Shown here: one piece after another, positions 1-12,000 of the stretch
How the letters are laid out: every line of letters begins with the position of its first letter
Numbering within the stretch: the first letter of the stretch is position 1
Source of the DNA: Macrosoma leucophasiata
Lineage: Eukaryota; Arthropoda; Insecta; Lepidoptera; Hedylidae
Length of the DNA: 64,000 nt
NCBI GenBank assembly: GCA_036365455.1
Contig: JAWQUS010000004.1
Span: 4,533,501 to 4,597,500, forward strand
Direction of reading: 5' to 3'
Notes under the pieces: generated by a model
The model's input: the letters and a program-made list of their open reading frames with translations, nothing else
The model's database searches: none
Told to the model about the DNA's origin: nothing
Made by a program: the position numbers and the translations under genes

Positions 1-89
1 ACAGCCGCAGCGGGTGGCCGTCGCCCACCTTCTTGCAGCACAGCTCCACGTGTGTCGCCGCCCCCGACACCGACATCCAGCCCCGACTC
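1..89 (-). CDS. cv-c: cv-c exon: start of START domain (truncated by window edge)
   Basis: The minus strand after acceptor gtag at 90-91 reads SRGWMSVSG, a short stretch, then VELCCKKVGDGHPLRL. This is the RGW...GxPLRLW entry into the lipid-binding START domain of DLC-family proteins. The first base completes a Lys codon begun by the exon at 3048-3142 (AA plus G), which confirms the junction. The exon continues beyond position 1. A decayed copy of this exon and its intron border lies at about 833-940. Confidence 0.9.
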
Positions 90-3000
90 CTACACATCGC
101 GTACGAAAATCACTACGGAGAACTTTTGGCCTCTGCTGATCAGTTGATCTTACCTAAACAATCTTGACTACCTATACGTTTTAGAAGCAGGCGGAAGACT
201 ATGTAAAGATGTACAGTTTCCACCCCACAATCTTCAATGACAAATATGAAAGGCTTGAATGATTTAAGCCAATAATTTATTGATAATTTGTATTGCTATT
301 GATGAGCATACTATGAACCAAATGTATGGTGCGTGTACTATTCACTATGGTCGTATCTGACGACAGTCTAGGACAGAGGTTCCCAAACTATTTTTCTTGT
401 AGACCCCTTTCAATTTTTTTCTGGTTTCGATGGACCCCCTTGCTAACATTTATATCACTTTCCCATATATCCCATTTTTATTTACGCATATACGTAGACC
501 CCATAGAGTCTCCCATGGACCCCAGGGGGTCTATATGGACCACTTTGGGAATCTCTGATCTAACCTATACAATCTTGAAGTACCTATATTATGTTTTAGA
601 AGCAGGCAATTCGAGACAATAGTTATATCCGATGACGTTCTAGAACATCTAATACTATCGCTTGTTGACTATTGATTTACAATTGGCAACTACGGTAGGG
701 AAGCTATAGTTAATCCGCCGACATCTTCCTAAAACTATTTATTTTTTTTATTAAAGATCGACAGATAGCCAAATTGGCCATCTAATGGAGAGGATATTTA
801 CGACATGAGAGTTGGCAACGCGCCAGAGTTAAACCCCTCCACGTCGGTGGTGGAGAGTCACAGACGTCGGTGGTGAAGAGTCTCCAAGTGCGTCGCTGCT
901 CTCGATACAGACATTCGGCCCCGACTTCTATACATTGCGTATGCTAATTACTACGGAGAACTTTTGATCTCTGCTGATCAGTCGATCTAACCTAAACAAT
1001 CTTGAACTATTACGTTTTAGAAGCAGGCGGGAGACTTTGTAAAGAGGTGCAGTTTTCACCGCACAATCTTCAATGACAGATATGAAAGGCTTGAATGATG
1101 TAAGCCAATAATTTATTGATTATTTGTATTGCTCATTGATGAGCATACTATGACATGAACAAAATGTATGGTGCGTGCACTATACACTACGGTTGTATCT
1201 GACGACAGTCTAGGACATCTTAAACTATAGCTTCTTGACTATTGGTTTACAGTTAATTATATAATAAAGTTACTACGGTAAACTATAAGTTGTACCCGCC
1301 GACATCTTTCTTAAACTAATAGATTTTTTATGTCAAACGAACGACAGATTCTGATAGCTAGATTGGCCATCTAATGGGAAGGGCATTTATATAGGTAAGA
1401 GTTGGCGACGCGCCAGAGCTGAGCTACTCGAAGGGGAGCGGGCGCTCATCTTAAGCGCCTAGAAGTAGTATCTAAAGCGCCTAGAAGTAGTATCTAAAGC
1501 GCCTAGAAGTAGTATCTAAAGCGCTTAGAAGTAGTATCTAAACTATCAAAGATATTAAAAAGTATATATAACTATTCGAATTAATGCCGATTGAGACAGA
1601 TAAAAAATTTAATAATATGTGTGTATAACTAAAAAACTGAGTGCTGAATTTCCCTAGCAAAACTACACAAATTACCATTCCGACATGTTTTAAACAATTT
1701 TGTAAATTGTTACACTTTTTAACATCAGTTTCTATAAATCTAATGATTCTTTCACACATTCTCTTCAAAACCATGCTTTAGTAAAATTAGAAGAAATAAA
1801 AAAACTTACACGCACTAAATTTTAATTCTATATTTAACCAGCTAATTTATTCTCTATTTGAAATGAAGATTTATCATTATTTTTAGTTTTAATTTTATTA
1901 AATGAAAATAAAGAAACAAAAGAAAAAAGGTTCACTTATACAAAACACCTAAGTGGCCACGAAACAGCTAAGTATGATAATGATGTGAGTTTGACAACTC
2001 TGAAAGGGTTTTTAATCTGTTCTTTATTGCACTCAAACTTTAGATCGTTATTTATAGAATTAAACATGGCCAATGGCAACATTAGATTATAGCGTTTACT
2101 TCATATAATAAAGCGCCATCTAGTGGAACACAGAGGAAACTAAAGCATATGATGAGTCGTACTTACCAAGTTTTCATACAAGTTGTTCTTTACTAATATA
2201 TATTACATACAAGATTCCATCCTACATTGTTGGGACGACACATTTAGGCTGGCGGATACATGTCTTTGTTCGGAAGAACATTAAATCATTAAAGTCTCGG
2301 TACCCATATTTGACCCCAAAATTATAAACCAAGGTCTACTCTATAGAATTTTTTTTTGTAATATTTTTTTTTTCATCAAATAGTAAGAGCACTCCGACAC
2401 GTTAGATAAGGTCAAATAGCTAGGTTAGATTTTTTATAAATTTGAAGTTTTCGATGTAAAAAATATCACATAATAAGATATTCAATGCTTAGGTATTTCT
2501 GTTCAATCTGGAGTCCGACAAATAACTATCAGATGTAATTTATAACACCTCAAACATTTTTACTTACTCGGATTAAATTATCAATTTATTTTATTTAATT
2601 CGTGTCACATAGAAAGATAATAAATCATTAAAATGTTTATATTTTTAAGCTAACCGTTTATTCAAAATTAAAAATACGAGTTTTTACAAATCTTGTAATA
2701 TGTTAGGTTAGTAAGTAGGGTAAATACTGTATAGAGAGGTGTTGTTTCTGTACAAAGTTATCGCGCTAAAAGCTACAATTGAAAAATAATGTGTCAAAAC
2801 TACAATGATAATATCATTGTCTGTGGCAATCAATTAAGAACAGATTAAATAACCATCTACACCAATGATGCAGGTCCGTGAATCGCTCTAACACCGAATC
2901 TCACCTCTTTCCTGAACGGCCACAAACTCTAAAAAAAGCATGAAAACAGTTAATTCTATAAGATTATACCAGTACAAGGAATTCAGTCTACAGTTTTATA

Positions 3001-6000
3001 GTTAATCAAGAGAAAATGAATCTTATAGTTGTAATGATGAGACTTACTTTTCTTTGGCTTCTTTAAGTAAAGCTTTGATGCAGGCTTGCTGGAAACCTTT
3101 CCAATCCTGATTGAAGTCTGCACCTAACTCTTCTAATGCGACCTGTAATAGAAGAGTGGTGAATTATAAAAATTTGAATTTTAAAAAGTTCGTCCTCATC
3201 TAAAATTAGTGTTACCATCCGGATTAGTCCGGATATGTCCGGACTTCTGGACCTTTCTCCGGACTTTGTCCGGTCTTATTCTTTGTCAGGATTTTTGAGT
3301 TAATTAGTTTATGAGGAACAAAAATATGACATTTTTGTATTTATATATGACATATTTATGTAGTTTCGAATAAGTCTTTAATCATTATTAATTTCCCACT
3401 CATTTAAAAAAAAAACCCAAGTATTAGTAGTATATAAATCTTCTTTAACATCAACTTTACGTGATCAAACAGAAATTTCCTATTGCAGTTGCAAACAATT
3501 AAGAAAAAATATATGTTTCAAAAAAATAGTTTTACGTAAAATAATGTAACTTAACGCTAGTTTTCGATGAAGGTTATGTTATATACCTATGTACCTATGT
3601 TTATACATTTTAATATTTTTGAGCGCCAGATAGGTTACATGACGGAGCAGCTTTCGTTGATTGAAAGTCAATTTCTTGTAGAATTCTTCACAGCTCATAT
3701 TTTAAGGTTGTTTTGAATCATCAACACTAATCTGACCGTCGTATCTGGTTTAATCTGATCTTCTAATAAAATGTCCGGAATTTTTTAGAACTGTCAGGCT
3801 TTTAGGCAGGACTTATAAAATTTCCAAATGGTAACCCTACCTACAATGTACCGATGTAAAAAAAAATATTTCGTAACGAAGGCAGCAAGCATGCAGGTCA
3901 CATGGATGTTAAGTGATGACTGCAGCCTATAGCAGCCTACAACATATATCTACACAAAAACCAGAGATCAAAATGCAGTGGTGTACACCTGAGACCATTG
4001 TGGTTATGTCTCTGTGATAGTTATTACGGGGCTATACATTATCATCCAATCGGAACACGATAGCGCTGTACAGTATCATTTGGCGGCAGATCGATTAGGT
4101 AAAGCTACGCCCTCGAGTCCTTACACTGGAGCTCTATCACCAGTAGTAATTAAATATTCTCGTCCTCTTCGAAGGGGCAAAAGATTTGCAAGATTGAAAA
4201 CTGGGTTGAATTGTGAACAAATGCTTGGCTTTGTCTAGATATAGTATCCAAAAAAAACAAACTTTCTTTATTTCTTTTTAGTTCTTCTGGGAAATAGGAA
4301 GTGTAGAGTGTAGTGCCTACACGTTACCATCGAAGTAATTATTATTTTTTTTATTAATGGTAGTTGTAAACAAGCACGCAATTCACATTGAAGTTAAGTG
4401 ATGACTGCAGCCTATAGACACTTACACGAAGACCAAGGTCAAAATGCAGATGCGTTACCACTTCTGAGGCCTAAGGTGTTATGCCTCTGTGCCGAAAATT
4501 ACAGGGCCGTACATTACCACCTGACGATAGTGCTGAACAGAACACTACCATTTAGGGGCTAGCAAATTAGATAATGCGGTGGTGCCTACGCCCTCTACCA
4601 CCAGTAAATCTATCGGAGTATGGAATTTTTGCACCGAGTCAGCCACACGGTTCGCTGGTGCGGGTGATACGTACTCCCTTCAGGCTGTCAGTCCCTATTG
4701 AGGTGCTATGGAAAGGCACCATTCCATAGAGGATTGTTCTAGCCTACACCCACACAAAGACCAAGGTCAAAGTGCAGATGCGTTACCACTCCTGAGGCCT
4801 AAGGTGTTATGTCTCTGTGACGGAAATTACAGGGCCGTAAATTACCACCTGACCGGAACACGATAGTGCTGAAAACTACCATTTAGCGGCAAGGTGATGC
4901 GGTGGTGGCTACGACCGCGAGCTCCGTCACTGGAGCTCTGCCACCAGTAAAGTCTAAGCTTGTACGTCCCTACGGACCTACCGGTACACTCTCTTCGAAG
5001 TAGTTGAACTTGCATCTCGCGAGCATATCCGCGGGCGCCAGGAACAGCTGCTTGTGGCGCGTCACCAGAAGTAGCAAGCAAGCATGCGCCGCGCGACTCT
5101 CGCTGATCTGACGCTGGTCTGCTACACTCTCGATGATCATCCTGTATGAGAAACTACGTTTTAGTATTGCGTTTAAATAGCATTGCAAGGGTTGATGTGA
5201 CTTTTGAATCAGATAATACTACAGTACCTATAGACATAATTTAGTTTCGCTCATGGTAGAATATTAATTTTTAAATATACTTTAATCCCGGAGTCGAAAG
5301 GTAAATCACGATTATAACGACGTTCCTTTTAGTTCTGTAATCGTAAAATTTAAAAAAGGAATAAAAATACTTCTCATTTACTACCACATCTACCTTTTAA
5401 TTTTGTAAAATGTTTTAGATGTTCAAAATTTCGACCTGGTGTACTGGTTCCAAAAATTTAAGCAGGAATTAGAAAAAAAAAGGTTTTTCTTACTAGCGTT
5501 CGAAAGCCATTAAATAACAAGTTATATTGATATACTAACTACCTTCTCAATTGTTATTGCATGAAAATTGTAAAATATATTTGAGTTGTTTTTTTTTTAA
5601 ATATATAAAACAAAAATATAGTTTTCTTGATACTGTCAATAAGCGAAACAGCAATGCCATTATCTATATATCTACGTATCTATACATTCATACATACAAA
5701 TAAATAAAATTGGAGTCTGTTTGTAATATTAAAATAACCGCTTTTTACTAAATGCATATGTAAAAATGTATGTATACAAGGTACATATACCAAAACAACA
5801 TTTTTTTTAATTTTTGTCTGTCTGTCTGTCTGTCTGTTTGGCGGGGCTAATCGGCTGGACCGATTTCGACGGGACTTTCACTAGCAGATAGCTGATGAAA
5901 TAAGGAGTTACTAAGGCTACTTTTATCTCCATACATCCATAGATACATACCTACATACAAATAAGTAGAATTGGAGTGTATCCGACTTTGACGGGACTTC

Positions 6001-9000
6001 CACGGGTAGGTGGCTGATGTAATAAGGGGTAACTTAGGCTACTTTTATCTCCATACATATATTCCATACCTTCATACAAATATTTTTATTTACTTTATTT
6101 ATTTACTTAAATACTGAACAATCATATTTTTCTCAAGTGGACGAAGTCGCGGTCACAGCTAGTTTAAAATAAAAAACCCCCTGTTTAAGTGATCCCAGCA
6201 TAAAGCTCGCAAGTGTAAGGTTCGGTTGCAACAATTTTTTTGTTAAAATTAAGTTATTGTAAAATGTTACATCCTTAACGTGACCATACGTCCCGTTTTG
6301 AACGGGACAGTCTCATTTGCAGCCCGTTCCTGTGTCCCAGGAAAACGAACTTGCCTTTTATCGGTAATCTCAGCAAAAATATATAGACTAAAACTAAACT
6401 AGCGTACCCGACTGAATTTGTCCTGCACACGTATATCCGAAATTTTAATATTTCGTGAATAATTTATAATAATCTCAAAATCAATCGATAGCGATACGTA
6501 CAGTACTTAAAACGATACTTAAAGAAGGGCGTTATAGTTAGGCGTTCGTTATAAGCCTCTTCCGCCCTGGTTAAGAAGGTTAATTTTGAGAACGTGCCGT
6601 TTTGAGTGACGATAAAATGGTCAAAACATGCATCCTTTTCTAACTTTAACAAATTTATTAAAATCAGCGAAGAATGTTGGTGTGGAACTTATGAAATATT
6701 TTGGTGCAACCTAAGGTAAAAGCGCGATCATAAGCGATGACGTAACTTCACGCCTGTAATCTCCGAAGGGGTAGGCAGAGGTAAATGCATGCATTCAAGC
6801 ATACATGCAAACACCCACGATTCGCCGGTTACGTTTTTAGCTCATGTAACAGGTGGCGAGCCTGTTGACATCTCCGGGCACATTACCAAACTTCAAGGTA
6901 CTGGGAAATTTCCAGAAAATGGAAAAATTCCAATAGAACCAGAGATAATGGACTTTACACCATCATCTCAGGCGATCATCATAGGCGATCTAATCGGTTA
7001 AGCGCTACGGGCGCGGTCGGGTAGTGTGATAGATGACCGCTAGTGGCAAATAAAATGCGCGTTTCCGTGCTTCGGAGGGCACGCTAAGCCGTCGGTCCCG
7101 GTTGCTATCGCTAGATAGCAGTCGTTAAACCTTGTCGGAGGCCTTATGGGCGGTTTGAAAACATCCGACTGCGGGTTGGCCACTAATCCGTATCTCCACC
7201 AACCCGCATTGGAGCAGCGTGATGGAGTAAGCTCCAGGCCTCCCCCCAAAAAGGGGAGAGACTCGGCCCAGCAGTGGGACGTTTAATGGGTTGCCATTAT
7301 TATTTAAGGTAAAAGTGAAGAGACGTGACCTGTTGGAGTGTCCCTCCTTGGTGCTGCCGGCGGGCGGCGCGTGGTGCAGCCGCAGCAGGGTGGGCGCCAG
7401 GCACACCGCCAGGTTCGACGCCGTCATCTGGTTCACCGCCGCGTGCTCCGCCACCAGCACACCTGCACACCCGCCCGCCACACTAAGGTAACAGTGAAGA
7501 GACGTGACCTGTTGGAGTGTCCCTCCTTGGTGCTGCCGGCGGGCGGCGCGTGGTGCAGCCGCAGCAGGGTGGGCGCCAGGCACACCGCCAGGTTCGACGC
7601 CGTCATCTGGTTCACCGCCGCGTGCTCCGCCACCTGCGCACACACCTCCGTCAGGACCGAAGCACCGACAGTATCTTACACCCATATTCTAAGTCGTAAC
7701 CTCGACCTCAACTCAACCTTACTCAAAGGAATCGGTGCCTCCGTTTGAGGTAAGAAAGCAATTGTCAAATTAGAGAAGTATTTATTTACGAGTACATTTA
7801 CGCCATGTTCTTGAGCTCAATAAATTTTTCGTGTCGGAACTGTCTGCAAATAATTAAATACCATATTTTTCTATAAAAATGGATTTTCAAGACTTAGTGA
7901 ACTATTTATATGATAATCCGTACACATGTATTACTGTCATAATACAACTAAGAATATGGATTTCGAGGCGTCCTCATAAAGTGTCCTCAGCTGAGTGAGA
8001 GTCAAGGAATGTTTCGAATGACGTCTTAGAATATGGGTGTTAGAGCCCTATTCAGACCTACGCATTATTCGCTACCGACGTGAGGAGCGGAATTACCGAG
8101 CGGGTGTCGCTCGGGTATTTTGTATCATCAGTCAGAGTCGTAATTTTTTATAAAATAAAAATTACAAACATTCAAATCTCACCTCAGCCAGGAACACTAA
8201 TAGAGAATGCAACGCTTCCAGATGTTCTTCCGGTAACAAGAGTAACGCACACTGCACGGCATCGGGCCTCAACGGTTCAGGAACATCTGAAAGATTGAAA
8301 TTTAAAATAAACATACACATGTAGTATCTTCTACATAAGACGCCACCTAGTGGAACACTGAAGAAACAGAATAGTTCTTATCTAGTACGGAAGATGGCGT
8401 GTTACCGAGTTACATCGCACATACGAAGTTTTCGGAAGAGTTGCCCTATATACAACTTGCCAACGTTAATCATGGGATTGCGATCCGCCTACGCTACCAC
8501 TTCGCCTAGTGGAAGGATCCTCCCTTTTCATCAGAGGAACATGTCATCCCATTCCTCTACACTTATCATTATTATCATCAATTCAGCTGAAAAAGTACAC
8601 AGAAAAGCTTTCCCCACAGAATAAGTCTGATCATCACCCAAGAAGTTCTAATTGGATTGAGTATACAGTATTGAACATATAAGTATACAGTGCTGAACAC
8701 TAACATTTAGCGGCAAGTATATTAGGTAATGCGGTGGTGCCTACGCCCGCGAGCTCCATCACTGGAGCTCTACCACCAGTAAAAATTATCTAAGACAAGA
8801 TTTTTATCATAATTGACCTGAAAAATACTTACGTTGGAATATTGCAATGAAGGTTTCGCTAAGTTTATTCGTGAGCAAAGCGTCCGGCAGTTCTCTGAAA
8901 TACTGCTTGACCATATCAGCAACATCGTGCGCCTGAGAATTGTCGAAGCTCAAACTAGATTGAGTCGCGTCTACAGTGTTGATGTTTTCAATTGCGAACG

Positions 9001-12000
9001 CCGCGTTGGAGGCACCCGCCGCCTCCACCATCGTCCGAAGTTTAGCTATCCTGGACTTGACGCCTGCTTTCCTGAAGATACCCATCTGGGAAATAAAATA
9101 TCGTCGTGATCACTCCAGCTGAGAGACGTCCACGGCTGGACAAAGTCTTCCCCAAAGACGACAACAACAGTGTTGTGCGTCATTAGGGGAGAATAGCGCG
9201 CATGGCTTTGCGGCTGGTGTAGATCGTAAGCGATCTACTCGGTTAAGCGATACGGGTGCGGTCGGGTGTGTGATGGGTGACCGCTATCGTTCGGTTGACC
9301 GACTGCTCTAGTGGAAGAATTTGCCTGCACTAGAGGGACATGGGGTCGTGATGTCCCGACACTTTCTAATAATAAAAAATATTTGTCATATTTTATTTTT
9401 GACATGAGTAACTGTGCAAAGCCCAAAATCATTTAACTATCCTCCAACTCGGGGATCGAACCCTAGACTCCACTTTGGTCCTAGCGGACTACTACCACTA
9501 GGCTACTGAGGTAGTGAAAATATTACTTCAATTATTACAGATACAATGGAATTAGGAATCGGCGTGCATGTATGAAGAGAATGATGAAGGTAGATGAGGC
9601 ACGGGAGGTGTGTCAGGACCGGGATATCTGGCGCTCCACACTCTCTGCCTACCTCGTTAGGCACCTGGCGTGAAGATACATACATACAAACAATGGAATT
9701 AACAAGATTGGATTTATTTATAATCAGTACTTATTTAAATTGGGTAGGTATACGTACAGATATCCGTTTCTGTTCTTGATACTGTTATATTGTAGTAAGT
9801 AGTAGAAAAACGTACCTTCACGCCTGTAATCCCCGAAGGGATAGGCACAGGTAAGTGCATTAATTCAAGCATACATGCAATTACCCACGATTCGTCGGTT
9901 ACGTTTTGGCCCATGTAACAGGTGGCGAGCCTGTTGACATCTCCGGGCACACTACCAAACTTCGAGGTACTGGAAAATTTCCAGAAAATGGAAAAATTCC
10001 AATAGAACCAGAGATAAAGAACTTTACACCTGATTATCTCTGATAACCCCCTACCCGGGAATCGAACCCAGGACCTCAGCGTAGTAGTAAAGGCCTGCTA
10101 CCACTAGGCTACCGAGGCGGTTGTAGAAGAAGAATATACATAAGTAGTAGAAGTGTTAATAAATTGAACAAAATTCGATATCCGTTCTTCATTTACCTGT
10201 TCTAATGCATTGTTCTTGAGCCAATTGAGCGCACATTGAATTGGTTTGGGCAGCGAGTGTCCAGTCCGTTGCAATGACACCGTTAGAGGCACGCCGAAAA
10301 CTGTTTTATCTGAAAATTTACAAGTTTTTTAAAGTAATGAAGGTGGCAAACAAGCATGCAGTTCACATTGATGTTAAGTGATGACTGATGCCAGCATCGT
10401 CACACATTTTACTGGTAGAGTCCCAGTGACGGAGCTCTCGGCTTAGACACCACCGCGTTACCTAATATACTTGCCGCTAAATGGTAGTGTTCAGCACTAT
10501 CGTGTTCCGGTCAGGTGGTAATGTACGTCTCTGTAATTTCCGCCCCAGAGGCATAACACCTTAGGCCTCAGGAGTGGCAACGCATCTGCATATCCTCTAG
10601 TTATGTGAGTGTCTATACACCCACATAACTAGAGGTCAAAAGGCGGTGGTAGAGATTCAGGATAGAAGCTAGGGGGGTAGTGCCTACGCACCACCGCATT
10701 ACCTTATCTAAAGGCCGCCAAATGGTAGTGCTCAGCACTATCGTGTTCCAGTTAGATGGTAATGTGTGGCCCCGTAATAACTATCACAGAAACATAACAA
10801 CTAAGGTCTAAGCGGTGGCAACGCATTTGCACTTTGACTTTTTGTATGACTCTTTCTGATTTTTTGTATATGTCTAAAGGCCGCAGTCATCCCTTAATTA
10901 ACATCCATGTGTTGCCTCTGTGGTAGTTCTTACGAGTGATAGTTATATTATCACCATACATTATGATGACAATATAAGATGGAACTCAAATATATATATA
11001 CCTATATATATATACATACACACACATTACCTATATATATATATATATATATATATATACGTTACCTATATATATATATATAGGTAACTGCCTCGGTAGC
11101 CTAGTGGTAGCAGGCCACTACTACTACGCTGAGGTCCTGGGTTCGATTCCCGGGTAGGGGGTTATCAGAGATAATGGTGAAAAAGCCTTTATCTCTGGTT
11201 CTATTGGGATTTTTCCATTTTCTGGAAATTTCCCAGTACCTCAAAGTTTGGTAATGTGCCCGGAGATGTCACCTGTTACATGGGCCAAAACGTAACCGGT
11301 GAATCGTGGGTGTTTGCATGCATGCTTGAATGCATGGAAACTGGCAAATCTACCTATTTAATTTATGAATACGCGAGATAAATCCGTAAAATGAATGCAA
11401 GGAGATCAGGGTACGTTATTGTTTTACTGGTGGTAGAGCTCCAGTGACGGAGTTCGCGGGCGTAGGCACCACCTCATTACCTAAGACAGTTGCCGCTTAA
11501 TGGTAGTGTTCAGCACTATCGTGTTCCGGTCAGGTGGCAATGTACGGCCCTGTAATTTCCAGCACCGGTAATGTCATAATGTCTACGCACTCGAGCTCCT
11601 ACACTGGAACTCTGCCACCAGATTCTGTATCTGTAGATGAAACCAACTAACCTTTATAATCCGGGGTCTTAATCTTTCTTATCAGCTTAGGCAGTTCCCA
11701 ATTCCATCCGGACTTGTGAGACGGGCAGTACCGCTCCATACACGCGGTCAGCCGAAGTAGCGCGAGCTTTCTCAGTATGTGCAGTTGTCCGCAAGATAGT
11801 GATGACATCGGTCTTGATACTGATGGGAGAAGTTAACAAGATAAAACAATGATGTTAATATATAGAGAAACGCTGAGTCTATTCTGCCGGTGACCGGATG
11901 AATAATATATAATTATTTGTCCAGCTAGAATCTTTTGTTAGTGCGTGAAGACGATCTCAACTTTAAGATGTCACCTTAGATTGGTTACACTTACTAACAA

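Noticed and set aside
1455..1542. CRISPR-like array
   Set aside because: The 22-bp units are contiguous without spacers, and the window is eukaryotic.
7125..7685. 186-codon minus-strand frame
   Set aside because: It runs through both exon copies in two different frames and into SINE-C. Only its NQMTASNLAVCLAP part is real sequence, and that part is the unspliced second copy.
9196..9300. Possible 5S rRNA gene
   Set aside because: Only the internal promoter part is 5S-like, and the flanks belong to the SINE-C family with several dispersed copies.
11089..11160. tRNA gene suggested by A- and B-box sequences (also at 28808, 29251, 40093, 57991, 59655)
   Set aside because: No acceptor stem or anticodon arm folds, and every case continues into the SINE-B body.
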